Below are positions 1 through 7,947 of a DNA stretch of 64,000 bases, piece by piece; position 1 is the first letter of the stretch, and every line of letters starts with the position of its first letter. The notes below the pieces were generated by a model, which was not told the origin of the DNA, ran no database searches, and saw nothing but the letters and a program-made list of their open reading frames with translations. The DNA is taken from NCBI GenBank assembly GCA_029974035.1, contig JARKQG010000030.1:18675-82674 (forward strand), given 5' to 3'. Both the position numbers and the translations under genes were made by a program. The DNA is from Eubacteriales bacterium (GTDB lineage Bacteria > Bacillota_A > Clostridia > Christensenellales > Aristaeellaceae).

Positions 1-417
1 GGTCTTGGTGGCAATCAGCGTTTGGTGGTTGATGATGTTGAGCAGCGTGGTTTCGATCAGCTGCGCCTCAAAGATCGGCGCGGTGACCCGCACCAGCGGC
101 TCGCCGGGGAACACCATTGTGCCCTCGGGCACCGCCTGAATGTCCCCCGTGAAGCGGAAGGTGCGCAGCTCGTCCAGAAAGCCCTCCTCAAACAAACGGA
201 GCGAGCGCAGATAGGCGATCGCCCCCTCGTCAAAATAGAGGGTGTTGATGTAGTCGATCAATTGCTCGACACCCGCCATGATCGCGTAATTCATGGTTTC
301 GCAGGGTTTGCGGTAGAACATGTCGAACACGGCCAGGTCGTTTTTCATGCCGCGCTTCCAGTAACCATACATCATGGTCAGTTGGTACAGGTCTGTCAGC
401 AGGGTCAGGTTTCGCAT
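1..417 (-). CDS. pncB: Nicotinate phosphoribosyltransferase, N-terminal fragment
   Basis: Nicotinate phosphoribosyltransferase makes nicotinate mononucleotide from nicotinate and PRPP in the NAD salvage pathway. Only the first 139 residues lie in the window; the gene runs off the left edge. The N-terminus contains LTDLYQLTMMYGYWKRG and FYRKPC, both typical of this family, followed by a stretch resembling the family's FPGEPL segment. The ATG follows an AAGGAGG ribosome-binding site that overlaps the end of lgt, and it lies one base past the lgt stop, so the two genes are probably co-transcribed. NadD, which acts on the product, is encoded about 27 kb away. Confidence 0.9.
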   Translation of the reverse strand, partial: MRNLTLLTDLYQLTMMYGYWKRGMKNDLAVFDMFYRKPCETMNYAIMAGVEQLIDYINTLYFDEGAIAYLRSLRLFEEGFLDELRTFRFTGDIQAVPEGTMVFPGEPLVRVTAPIFEAQLIETTLLNIINHQTLIATKT

Positions 418-418
418 A

Positions 419-1201
419 TTAATCCTCCTTCGTCCGGTTCGCGCGCCGGCGAAGCGCAAGGATCGCGGCCGCGCCGGCGATGAAGAGCGCCAGGCTGAGC
501 GCCTGGGACACGCGGACCGGCCCCCAGAAGAGGCTGTCGGTGCGCAATCCTTCCACGAGCATGCGCTCGAAGGCGTACAGCGTCACATACCAGAGAAATT
601 CCTCGCCGGGGCGGCGGAAAAAACCGCGCCGTTCCGCGATCAGGAGAAACGCGACGATCAGAAAGCACCAGGCGGATTCGTAAAAAAATGTGGCCGCGAA
701 CCAGCCGGACTGATTCTCGATCCACACCGCCGCGGGAAAGAACTGAAGCCGCGCGTCGGTGATGGCGACGCCGTAGGCCTCCTGGTTGACAAAATTCCCC
801 CAGCGGCCGATCGCCTGCCCCAGCGCGATGGCGGGGGCGGCCAGGTCGCACAGCGTGCGGAAGGGTATCCGGCGCGCCTTGGCGTAGAAGATCCCCGTCA
901 CAAAACCACCGATCAGGCTGCCGTAAATGGCCATGCCGCCGCCGCGCAGGTCAAACACGCGGAGAAGATCGTCCTTGAACTGATCCCAGGTAAAGGCCAC
1001 GTAGTAGGCGCGGGCGCAGACGATCGCCACCGGGACGATCCAAAGCGCCAGGTTGACGGACGTGTCCTTCGGCAGGCCAAAACCCCGTTCGCGCAGCGAC
1101 ATGAGCAAAAGCCCGGCCAAAATGCCGGACGTAATCAGAAGGCCGTACCAGTACACCGGAATCCCAAAAAGCAGAAAGGCCATCCGGCCAACGTGTGGCA
1201 T
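419..1201 (-). CDS. lgt: Prolipoprotein diacylglyceryl transferase
   Basis: Lgt transfers diacylglycerol from phosphatidylglycerol to the lipobox cysteine of prelipoproteins, at the cytoplasmic membrane. The 260-residue protein is hydrophobic throughout, with about seven predicted membrane segments. It carries the Lgt signature GRWGNFVNQEAYG at residues 132-144. The loop GGMAIYGSLIGG has Tyr where E. coli has the His of its HGG motif, a substitution I recall from other clostridial Lgt proteins. An in-frame ATG lies 24 bases upstream, but GGGAGG sits seven bases before the chosen ATG. The partner signal peptidase LspA is encoded at 5.9 kb. Confidence 0.95.
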   Translation of the reverse strand: MPHVGRMAFLLFGIPVYWYGLLITSGILAGLLLMSLRERGFGLPKDTSVNLALWIVPVAIVCARAYYVAFTWDQFKDDLLRVFDLRGGGMAIYGSLIGGFVTGIFYAKARRIPFRTLCDLAAPAIALGQAIGRWGNFVNQEAYGVAITDARLQFFPAAVWIENQSGWFAATFFYESAWCFLIVAFLLIAERRGFFRRPGEEFLWYVTLYAFERMLVEGLRTDSLFWGPVRVSQALSLALFIAGAAAILALRRRANRTKED

Positions 1202-1267
1202 GTCGTTCCCTCCAGCCAATTTCATCTAATTATAATCATTTTGTCCAGCGGCTGTCAACAGAAACGG

Positions 1268-1296
1268 TTGCATCCAAAAAGAAAATTCGGTATAAT
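1268..1296 (+). promoter_or_regulatory. Sigma-A-type promoter for the HlyD-like/yggS/sepF cluster
   Basis: TTGCAT and TATAAT are separated by exactly 17 bases in the lgt/HlyD-like intergenic region. It would start transcription near 1303, about 50 bases before the chosen start codon. Confidence 0.75.
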
Positions 1297-1355
1297 GGTT
1301 GAATGTTAAGAACCCTGTCAGGCGGCCTTACGCCTGTGCCTGGAAAGGGATGCTG

Positions 1356-2534
1356 ATGCGCAGAAGACGGGTCACCGCCAGATTTTACGTCTTCCTGATT
1401 CTGATCGGAATCGGGCTTTATTTCGTCGTCCGCGAACTGTCGCCGATGGGCTCGTCCGAGGCGGTGATCATGATGGCGGCAACCTCCTACGCCCAGACGC
1501 TGGATGCCGTGATCGTCCGGGACGAAACGGTCACCTCCTACGAGGGCAGCGGGCAGGTGGTGTACGTGGCGGCCGAGGGCGCCGAGGTGGTCAAGGGCCA
1601 GGAGATCGCGGACGTCTATTCCGCCGGCTATTCGGAAAAGGAGATCAAGCAGCTGGAGACCGTGCGCCAGAACATCCGCGCCTACCACCGGCAGATTCTG
1701 GACAACATCGTGGACGCCGAGCTGGAGCGGCTGGAGACCAACGTGCAGCAGAAGGCGCTGGAGCTCAAGACGCTGATCCGCGAAAAGACGCGGGGCAGCC
1801 TGATCAATCTGGAAAAGCAGCTGGAAAGCGCCATGGAAGCGCGCCAGAGCTACCTGAGCCAGAACCGGCGCGAGGACCCGAAGCTCAACGACCTGTACGA
1901 TCAGGAGACCAAGCGCGAGAACGCCATCGCCTCGTGGCGGACGGCGGAAACCGCGGAGGCCTCCGGCATCGTCAGCTTTTATCTGGACGGCTGCGAGCAG
2001 TTTCTGACCCCGGCTAACCTGGAGGCCGTCACCATCGAGGACATCCGCTCCATACTGGCCGGCCGGACGCCGGACACGGGCGAATTCCGGCTCAAGCAGA
2101 GCATTTTCCGGATCGTCAACCCCGAAAAATGGTACGTGGTGCTCCTGTCCGGCGATACCAGCTGGAACCCCGTCAACGGTCAGGTTTTTACCGTACAGTT
2201 CGAGGGCTTCGAGGGCAGCGCGTTTTCGGGCAAGGTGGTGCGCATGCTCAAGGCAGACGGCCAGGTCATGGCTCAACTGGAGATGACCTCGGGCATCGGC
2301 CCGCTGATCAACAAGCGCTATGGCCGGGCGATGATCGGCATCAACCTCACGGGTCTTTCGGTGCCGGTCAAGGCGATCACCATGGTCAACGGTCAGCCGG
2401 GCGTCACCGTCAGCGACGTGCCGGGCGGCACCTTCGTGCCGGTGGAGGTGCTGTCCAGCGACAGTCAGAACGCGATCATCCAACCGCTGGTGGAGGGCAC
2501 GCTGTCCATCGGCTGGCGCGTCATTCTGCCGTAG
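1356..2534 (+). CDS. HlyD-like membrane-anchored protein
   Basis: This 392-residue protein has a basic N-terminus (MRRRRV), one membrane segment at about residues 8-25, a beta-rich biotinyl/lipoyl-like half (VVYVAAEGAEVVKGQEIADVY), a central helical stretch of about 100 residues rich in Glu, Lys and Gln that is likely coiled coil, and a second beta-rich half. That layout resembles HlyD/RND adaptor proteins. HlyD-like genes are, as I recall, commonly found before yggS-sepF in Clostridia. No transporter gene is adjacent, so an export role is not shown. A longer TTG-start reading exists, but GGAAAGGG lies six bases before the ATG used here. Confidence 0.7.
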   Translation: MRRRRVTARFYVFLILIGIGLYFVVRELSPMGSSEAVIMMAATSYAQTLDAVIVRDETVTSYEGSGQVVYVAAEGAEVVKGQEIADVYSAGYSEKEIKQLETVRQNIRAYHRQILDNIVDAELERLETNVQQKALELKTLIREKTRGSLINLEKQLESAMEARQSYLSQNRREDPKLNDLYDQETKRENAIASWRTAETAEASGIVSFYLDGCEQFLTPANLEAVTIEDIRSILAGRTPDTGEFRLKQSIFRIVNPEKWYVVLLSGDTSWNPVNGQVFTVQFEGFEGSAFSGKVVRMLKADGQVMAQLEMTSGIGPLINKRYGRAMIGINLTGLSVPVKAITMVNGQPGVTVSDVPGGTFVPVEVLSSDSQNAIIQPLVEGTLSIGWRVILP

Positions 2535-2578
2535 CGCGGGCAAAAAGCCGCGCCGCGGACATTAGGGGAGGGGATGGC

Positions 2579-3283
2579 ATGGACCGCGCGCTTCTCGCGG
2601 CCAATTTGAACACCTGCCGCAGCCGCCTTCGGGAGGCGTCCGCGCGCTGGGGCGAGGTGACCATCTGCGCCGTCACCAAGACACGGGACGCCGAAACCAT
2701 CAACATGGCCTACGACGAGGGCGTGCGCATCATCGGAGAAAACCGCGTGCAGGAGGCCAGGGAGAAGTTCCCAGCGTTAAATCCTGATTTTTGTTTGCAT
2801 ATCATTGGACAATTGCAGACGAATAAAGTAAAATATCTGGTAGGCATGGCGCGGATGGTGCAGTCGCTGGACAGGATGCCGCTGGCTCGGGAGATCGACT
2901 TGCGCGCGGGCAGGGCGGGTGTGCGCATGCCGGTGCTGGTACAGGTCAACATTGCCGCGGAATCGCAGAAAGCGGGCATTCCGGAAGCGGAACTCGTGCC
3001 TTTTTTGCGGGAGATCGCCAGGCTGCCCGGCCTTTCCGTCGAGGGACTGATGGCGATCATGCCGCTTACGCCCGATCAGGAGGCGCTGCGTCCGCTGTTT
3101 CGCAGGATGCGGACGTGGTTTGACAGGCTTCGGGAAGAGGCCGTTGAAAACGTGAACATGCGCGTGCTCTCCATGGGCATGAGCGGAGACTATACGACCG
3201 CCGCGGAGGAAGGCGCCACGATGGTGCGCCTGGGTTCCGCGATATTCGGCGCGCGACCGGCGCCGGCTTCATTGAAGGTTTGA
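2579..3283 (+). CDS. yggS: YggS-family PLP homeostasis protein
   Basis: A cytosolic pyridoxal-phosphate-binding protein of the YggS/PLPBP family (YlmE in Bacillus), involved in vitamin B6 and amino-acid homeostasis. It has 234 residues, the usual length. Lys34 in CAVTKTRD is the expected PLP lysine, and IGENRVQEAREKF, HIIGQLQTNK and LSMGMSGDY are family motifs. GGGGAGGGG lies about five bases before the ATG. It sits directly upstream of sepF, as in most Bacillota division clusters. Confidence 0.95.
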   Translation: MDRALLAANLNTCRSRLREASARWGEVTICAVTKTRDAETINMAYDEGVRIIGENRVQEAREKFPALNPDFCLHIIGQLQTNKVKYLVGMARMVQSLDRMPLAREIDLRAGRAGVRMPVLVQVNIAAESQKAGIPEAELVPFLREIARLPGLSVEGLMAIMPLTPDQEALRPLFRRMRTWFDRLREEAVENVNMRVLSMGMSGDYTTAAEEGATMVRLGSAIFGARPAPASLKV

Positions 3284-3295
3284 GGAGGACGATTC

Positions 3296-4036
3296 ATGGC
3301 GCGCGGAGGCTTGAGCAAATTCCTGGAATTCATCGGCCTGGTGGACGATGAACCCGAAACGGCCTACAACCGTCAGCCGGCCGGAGGGCAGACGTACACG
3401 CCGCCGCGCCGCGGCGCGGAAAACGCCCGGCCCGTCCGGCCGCAGCCTGGTTACGGCGCGGGCTACGCGTCCCAGGGGGCGTACGGCCAGAGCGCCTATG
3501 CGCAGGGCGCTTCTTCCAGGGAGTATGACCGCTACGGCGGCCGCGACGCGGCGGAGCCGCGGCCTTCCTATCGGTCCGCCGCGGCGGGAGAATACCGCTC
3601 CGGCCGCTTTGAGCCCGATCCGCCCCGACAGGCGCCCCGGCAGGATTATTCCGCCCGACCGGCGCAGCCGGCCCGCCCCGCCGCGCCCTACCGGAGCGAT
3701 CCCATCCGGGATGAATTCGAGCGCATTGAGCAGCCGCTCCAGCCCCGAAGCAACGTCATCGCCATGCAGAACGATTCCCGGCATCAGACCGTCATCTACT
3801 ATCTCCACACGCTGGAGGAGTGCCGCGACGTGATCACCGATCTGATGGATTCCAAGACGGTGCTCCTCAACCTGGAGGAAATGGAAGAAAAGACGATTCA
3901 GCGCGGCATCGATACGCTGTGCGGCGCGGCCTTCGCGCTGGGCGCGACGCTGCGCAAGGCGTCCGACAAGACCTACCTGATCGCACCCAACAATGTGGAG
4001 GTTGCCATGACCAACGAAGCCGACCGGCGCTACTGA
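3296..4036 (+). CDS. sepF: Cell division protein SepF
   Basis: SepF binds FtsZ and anchors the Z-ring to the membrane. The N-terminus, MARGGLSKFLEFIGL, is a short amphipathic helix for membrane binding. Residues about 20-150 form a long linker rich in Arg, Pro, Tyr and Ala, much longer than in Bacillus. The SepF core occupies about residues 155-246, including VIYYLHTLEECRDVITDL and LNLEEMEEKTIQRGIDTL. The gene starts 12 bases after yggS and is followed five bases later by ylmG. The long linker raises the total to 246 residues. Confidence 0.93.
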   Translation: MARGGLSKFLEFIGLVDDEPETAYNRQPAGGQTYTPPRRGAENARPVRPQPGYGAGYASQGAYGQSAYAQGASSREYDRYGGRDAAEPRPSYRSAAAGEYRSGRFEPDPPRQAPRQDYSARPAQPARPAAPYRSDPIRDEFERIEQPLQPRSNVIAMQNDSRHQTVIYYLHTLEECRDVITDLMDSKTVLLNLEEMEEKTIQRGIDTLCGAAFALGATLRKASDKTYLIAPNNVEVAMTNEADRRY

Positions 4037-4041
4037 ACGGC

Positions 4042-4341
4042 ATGCAGTATTACATCCTTATAAAAGTATATCAGGGGATTGAAATCTTCCTGCGCATCCT
4101 CCAGTACGTGCTGGTGGCCTATTGCGTGCTGAGCTGGATTGCCAGCCCCATCAACCGGCTGTACGTGCTTTTGAGCCGCATCGCGCAGCCGCTTCTGGCA
4201 CCGTTTCGCCGGCTCTCGAGCCTTTTGTTCCAGCGAGGCCTGCGCATCGACACCAGCGCGATTTTTGCGATCCTGGCGCTGTCCGTCGTTCAGCAGCTGA
4301 TCACATGGCTGTTCCGGTGGCTGGTTTCGGTCATCCTGTGA
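4042..4341 (+). CDS. ylmG: YggT-family membrane protein (YlmG)
   Basis: A 99-residue integral membrane protein with two hydrophobic segments, typical of the YggT/YlmG family encoded beside sepF. The family signature appears as YCVLSWI, then PLLAPFRRL, and the C-terminal segment holds IDTSAIFAILALSVV. Its role is not firmly established; its conserved position suggests a part in division-site or envelope organisation. The stop overlaps the GTG start of ylmH. Confidence 0.88.
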   Translation: MQYYILIKVYQGIEIFLRILQYVLVAYCVLSWIASPINRLYVLLSRIAQPLLAPFRRLSSLLFQRGLRIDTSAIFAILALSVVQQLITWLFRWLVSVIL

Positions 4342-5072
4342 AGGCCGATCCCGAGCGGGCGCATCTGGGCGATCTGTGCCGCGCCGCCCGCAGCGGCCGG
4401 ACGCGCTTCACACGATTTCTGGAACCGCCGCTTCTTGCCGAGGCGGCGCGCTGCGCGCGGGCGGAGGGCGTTGGGGTGTCGTTCTGGGGTGGATTTGAGG
4501 GCGCGGAGCGCTGCATCGCCGCCTTTTACGCATCCGCAGCGCCGGAAAACTGGCCCATTGCCTGCCTTCGCGCGGACTGGAGCGCGGCCTACGCGCTTGT
4601 CACGCACCGGGACCTTCTGGGCGCGGCGCTCGGGCTGGGCGTCGAGCGGTCGCTGCTGGGGGATATCCTGGTGGGCGGGGATCACGCGTACATCTTCACG
4701 CTTGAGGCCGCCGCGCCGCTGCTTCTTCGCGAGATGACGAGCGCGGGCCGCGCCCGTATCGCGCTGCGGGAGGCCGCCGGCGAGGATCTGCCCACGGAGC
4801 AGGGCGTTCCCGTCCGGGACACCGTCATGTCCATGCGCCTGGACGCGGTGGCCGCCGCCGGTTTTTCCATGGGCCGGGCCGAAGCGCAGGAGATGATCCG
4901 GCGCGGCCTGGTCAAGCTCAACCACCTGCCCGAGGAGCGCGCCGACGCCCGCGTTTGCGCCGGAGACCTGATTTCCGTCCGGGGCCGGGGCCGGCTGCGG
5001 GTGGACGAGGCGCAGGGGCCCACCAAAAAGGGCCGCCTGGGCGTGCGGATGACGCGCTTCGGCGCGGGCTGA
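4338..5072 (+). CDS. ylmH: YlmH-family S4-domain RNA-binding protein
   Basis: A 244-residue protein with a helical N-terminal region, a central domain (GDILVGGDHAYIF) and a C-terminal S4 RNA-binding domain at about residues 170-230 (MRLDAVAAAGFSMGRAEAQ, GLVKLNH, GDLISVRGRGRL). In Bacillus subtilis, YlmH has been linked to rescue of nascent chains on large ribosomal subunits. The start is the GTG in a 4-base GTGA overlap with the ylmG stop. No strong ribosome-binding site is visible, so translational coupling is likely. An in-frame ATG 33 bases upstream is the alternative. Confidence 0.88.
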   Translation: MKADPERAHLGDLCRAARSGRTRFTRFLEPPLLAEAARCARAEGVGVSFWGGFEGAERCIAAFYASAAPENWPIACLRADWSAAYALVTHRDLLGAALGLGVERSLLGDILVGGDHAYIFTLEAAAPLLLREMTSAGRARIALREAAGEDLPTEQGVPVRDTVMSMRLDAVAAAGFSMGRAEAQEMIRRGLVKLNHLPEERADARVCAGDLISVRGRGRLRVDEAQGPTKKGRLGVRMTRFGAG

Positions 5073-5199
5073 ACGGGTTATTTTTCGGTAAACGAGAGGA
5101 TTATGCCGATCGGTGGAGAAATTATACGCAAGGCTTAGTATATCTTGCCGAACGGTCGCGCATCCCCGTTATTTCCGGCGAAGAAAGGATGAAGCGCAC

Positions 5200-5796
5200 A
5201 TGGTTACCGTCAAGGACATCCGCGAGAAGGAATTCACCAAGCAAAAGCATGGTTATTCTGAGGACGAGGTCGATGAGTTTCTGGATGAGATCGCCGACCA
5301 GATGGAGGCCCTGATCCAGGAAAACAGGACCCTGCTGCAGCAGGCCCAGGAAGCGCGCGCGATGGCCGATAAGGCGATCAGCGAACGCATGGCGGCGCCC
5401 GCTCCGGTGGTGCCGGTGCCGGCGGCGCCCGCCGCGCCGGAGGTCAAGCCCATTCAGAACACCGATGAGGCCTATTTTCGCAATCTGGAGGCGACGCTGC
5501 GCGAAACGCTCTTGAGCGCCCAGCGCATTGCGGACGAAACCGTCAGCGAGGCCAAGAAAAAGGCCGGCGCGATGGTTTCCGAGGCCGAGGAAAAGGTCGG
5601 CGCGGTGATGGCGCAGCATAAGGCGGAAATTGACAGCGCCAAGGTTGAGTTGGAGGGTGTGCGCAAGGCCACGGAGGATTATCGCATCCGCTTTAAGCGC
5701 CTGGTGCGCGAGCAGCTTCACGCTTTCAAGTTGGATGAGAGCGCTCTGGACGACGAATCCCGGAGCGACGCCGCCAAGGGCGACGACGAGCTGTAA
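5200..5796 (+). CDS. divIVA: DivIVA-domain protein
   Basis: DivIVA proteins bind negatively curved membrane at poles and division sites and recruit partner proteins. This 198-residue protein has the N-terminal domain (VKDIREKEFTKQKHGYSE, then DEVDEFLDEIADQ), a coiled coil, a Pro/Ala linker at about residues 68-85, and a second long coiled coil at about 90-175 with an acidic tail. The upstream extension of the open frame is not DivIVA-like. GAAAGGATG lies about eight bases before the ATG. It closes the cluster and is followed by a terminator. Confidence 0.93.
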   Translation: MVTVKDIREKEFTKQKHGYSEDEVDEFLDEIADQMEALIQENRTLLQQAQEARAMADKAISERMAAPAPVVPVPAAPAAPEVKPIQNTDEAYFRNLEATLRETLLSAQRIADETVSEAKKKAGAMVSEAEEKVGAVMAQHKAEIDSAKVELEGVRKATEDYRIRFKRLVREQLHAFKLDESALDDESRSDAAKGDDEL

Positions 5797-5809
5797 CGTC
5801 CGCGCTTTG

Positions 5810-5838
5810 ACAGCCCTGCTTTCCGGCAGGGCTGTTTG
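5810..5838 (+). terminator. Intrinsic terminator after divIVA
   Basis: A perfect 10-base stem, ACAGCCCTGC paired with GCAGGGCTGT around TTTCCG, is followed by a short T-run. It separates divIVA from lspA. Confidence 0.75.
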
Positions 5839-5881
5839 CATGAAATGGCAAGAATCCGGACATGGTAGCGCTGGAGGGAAA

Positions 5882-6352
5882 ATGCTCTACACAATCTGGA
5901 CGCTCCTTCTGATCGTGGCGGACCGGCTGACCAAATTCTGGGCCGAGGGCTGGCTCCTCAAGCGCCACGGCGGCGCGCTGGAGGTGATCCCCGGCCTTGT
6001 GCGCCTGCGTTACGCGCGAAATACCGGCGTCGCGTTTTCCATGCTCGCGGGCGGACGCTGGCTCATCGTCGCGTTGAACGCGCTGCTCATCGCGGCAATC
6101 ATCGCGTATCTGGCGGCCAAAAAGCCGGCGAGCCGGCTTTTGCGCGTCGGGCTGTGCATGGTGATTGCCGGCGGCATCGGCAACATGATCGACCGGATTG
6201 CGCTGGGCTACGTGATCGACTTCATCGAGCTGACGTTCGTGCGTTTTGCGGTGTTCAACGCGGCCGATATCTGCGTGACGGCGGGCGCGGCGCTGAGCGC
6301 CCTGGGGGCGCTGCTGACAAAGGGGGAGGGCGCGGATGGAGTGGACGCTTGA
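5882..6352 (+). CDS. lspA: Lipoprotein signal peptidase II
   Basis: LspA cleaves signal peptides from diacylglyceryl-modified prolipoproteins. The 156-residue protein has four hydrophobic segments. The two catalytic aspartates are visible as Asp104 in GNMIDRIALG and Asp129 in FNAADICV, and RNTGVAFSML is the conserved loop. GGAGGG precedes the ATG by a few bases. The gene overlaps the downstream pseudouridine synthase by 17 bases, the classic lspA-rluD arrangement. Confidence 0.96.
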   Translation: MLYTIWTLLLIVADRLTKFWAEGWLLKRHGGALEVIPGLVRLRYARNTGVAFSMLAGGRWLIVALNALLIAAIIAYLAAKKPASRLLRVGLCMVIAGGIGNMIDRIALGYVIDFIELTFVRFAVFNAADICVTAGAALSALGALLTKGEGADGVDA

Positions 6353-7238
6353 CGGCCGCTCGGACGGCCGGCGGCTGGACGTGTTTCTGTCCGAGTGCGC
6401 CGGCGTGACCCGGTCGCGTGCCGCCGCCATCATTCGCTCCGGCGGCGCGACCATCGACGGAAGGCCGGAAACCAAGGCGGGTTTTTTGCTGAAATCCGGT
6501 ATGCGCGTGTACTTTGTGATCCCGGAGGTGCAGGCCGCCGACGCCGTCGCCCAGGATATTCCGCTGGACATCCGCTACCAGGACGCCGATCTGGCGGTGA
6601 TCTTCAAGCCCAGCGGCATGGTGGTTCACCCCGCCGCGGGCAACCGGGACGGCACGCTGGTCAACGCGCTTTTGCACCACCTGACGGATCTTTCCGGCAT
6701 CGGCGGGTCGCTCCGGCCCGGCATCGTGCACCGGATCGACAAGGATACGTCGGGGCTTCTGCTGGTTGCGAAAAACGACTTCAGCCACGCGGCGCTGTCC
6801 GAACAGATCAAGGCCCACACGGTGGAGCGGGCCTATATGGCCATCGTCTACGGCGCGATGAAGGCGGACGAGGGCACTGTGGACGGGCCGATCGGACGGC
6901 ATCCCACCGACCGCAAGCGCATGGCCATCGTCCCGAATGGCCGCGGCGCCCGGACCCACTGGCGGGTGCTCGAACGGCTGCGCGGTGCGACGCTGATCGA
7001 GGCGCGCCTTACCACCGGACGGACACATCAGATTCGCGTGCACATGGCGTCCATCGGCCACCCCCTGGTGGGCGATCCGGTCTACGGCCCGAAAAAGCCT
7101 CCCATCCCGGTGGAGGGCGGGCAGCTTTTGCACGCCTTCCGCCTGGGCTTCGTCCATCCGACCACCGGCGAAGTCATGCGCTTTGAGGCGGCGCCGGAAA
7201 AGCGGTTTGCCGACATGCTGAAAAAACTCTCCCTCTGA
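6336..7238 (+). CDS. rluD: RluA/RluD-family pseudouridine synthase
   Basis: A large-ribosomal-RNA-type pseudouridine synthase. It has 300 residues, with an N-terminal S4 domain at about 12-75 (RRLDVFLSE, SRAAAIIRSGG) and a catalytic domain at about 85-295. Asp135 in HRIDKDTSG is the catalytic nucleophile. LTTGRTHQIRVH and HPLVGDPVYG are further family motifs. Family membership is sure, but the RluD assignment and the modified uridine are inferred from similarity and from the lspA neighbourhood. Confidence 0.92.
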   Translation: MEWTLDGRSDGRRLDVFLSECAGVTRSRAAAIIRSGGATIDGRPETKAGFLLKSGMRVYFVIPEVQAADAVAQDIPLDIRYQDADLAVIFKPSGMVVHPAAGNRDGTLVNALLHHLTDLSGIGGSLRPGIVHRIDKDTSGLLLVAKNDFSHAALSEQIKAHTVERAYMAIVYGAMKADEGTVDGPIGRHPTDRKRMAIVPNGRGARTHWRVLERLRGATLIEARLTTGRTHQIRVHMASIGHPLVGDPVYGPKKPPIPVEGGQLLHAFRLGFVHPTTGEVMRFEAAPEKRFADMLKKLSL

Positions 7239-7275
7239 CGCGCAATCGGAAAACGGCAATGCTGGCGCGCATGGT

Positions 7276-7315
7276 TTCCGGCGTCCCGACGCAAAATGGG
7301 ACTGCCGGAGTTTTT
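7276..7315 (+). terminator. Intrinsic terminator after rluD
   Basis: CCGGC-GTCCC pairs with GGGAC-T-GCCGG (one bulged base) around a ten-base loop and is followed by GTTTTTG. It ends the lspA-rluD unit. Confidence 0.8.
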
Positions 7316-7333
7316 GTTTGAGGGGGCGCCGAT

Positions 7334-7921
7334 GTGAAGGGCGTGAAGGCGTTTGTCGGCATGCCGGTCATCCTGGACGGAAAGCGCATCGGGCATGTGG
7401 CCTGCCTGACGCTGGACGAGGGACTGACGCGGGTCACGGGCCTGAGGATTGCCCGCGGGCTCCGCGGAAACCGCTTTATCCCCGCCCGCGCCGTAAGCCT
7501 TCTGGGCGACGTGGCGGTGCTGGTAACGGACGAAGGCGTCCGCGCCGGCGGCGAGCGCGGCCTCACGATCCGCCGCGCCACCACCACCGACGGGCAGATT
7601 CTCGGCGCAATCACCGGCGCGCTGGTGGACGAAGGCACGCGCCTCGTCGCGGCGCTGGAGCTGACCAGCGGCTGGTGGGAAGACCTGGCGCGCGGCAGGC
7701 GGTATGTATACGGCTGGACCGCGAATCCGGGGAGCGTGATTTTGGAATGCGATGGGGAAAGGGGGAGCGAGCATGAGGAACGGAACCTTTACGGGGATGA
7801 TCGCCGGCGCGCTGATCGGCGTAGCGGCGGTGGCGGCGCTGGGCATGATGGACGCGCAGGCGCAGCGCCGGGTGAAGCGGATGGCGACGGACTCCGTCCA
7901 GAAAGTGACCGACAAGGCTGA
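7334..7921 (+). CDS. PRC-barrel domain protein, probable 3' frameshift
   Basis: Residues 1 to about 135 resemble clostridial two-PRC-barrel proteins: KAFVGMPVILDGKRIGHV opens the first barrel, and GQILGAITGALVDEGTRLV opens the second. PRC barrels are small beta domains of varied, often RNA- or envelope-related, roles. The GTG start follows a G-rich site. After about position 7745 the frame becomes an Arg/Gly/Asp-rich tail that is simply the downstream YtxH-like gene read in another frame. One extra G in the runs at 7754-7765 would instead end the protein at a TGA forming an ATGA overlap with the next gene. Confidence 0.6.
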   Translation: MKGVKAFVGMPVILDGKRIGHVACLTLDEGLTRVTGLRIARGLRGNRFIPARAVSLLGDVAVLVTDEGVRAGGERGLTIRRATTTDGQILGAITGALVDEGTRLVAALELTSGWWEDLARGRRYVYGWTANPGSVILECDGERGSEHEERNLYGDDRRRADRRSGGGGAGHDGRAGAAPGEADGDGLRPESDRQG

Positions 7922-7940
7922 AAAACTTTGGAGCAGGTAG
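7773..7940 (+). CDS. Small YtxH-like membrane protein
   Basis: A 55-residue peptide with one N-terminal membrane segment rich in Ala and Gly (GMIAGALIGVAAVAALGMM), then a basic amphipathic helix ending in TDKAEKLWSR. This resembles YtxH-type stress or envelope proteins of unknown function. GGGGGAG precedes the ATG by about seven bases. It lies between the PRC-barrel gene and the AI-2E-family gene, probably in one transcript. Confidence 0.65.
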   Translation: MRNGTFTGMIAGALIGVAAVAALGMMDAQAQRRVKRMATDSVQKVTDKAEKLWSR

Positions 7941-7947
7941 AAAAGCT

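Noticed and set aside
321..327. A perfect Spo0A box sequence TGTCGAA
   Set aside because: It lies well inside the nicotinate phosphoribosyltransferase coding region with no promoter nearby; a chance seven-base match is likely.
7318..7776. Alternative plus-strand frame overlapping the PRC-barrel gene
   Set aside because: Its sequence is Arg/Gly-rich shadow apart from its last few codons; it is used only as evidence for the frameshift at 7754-7765.
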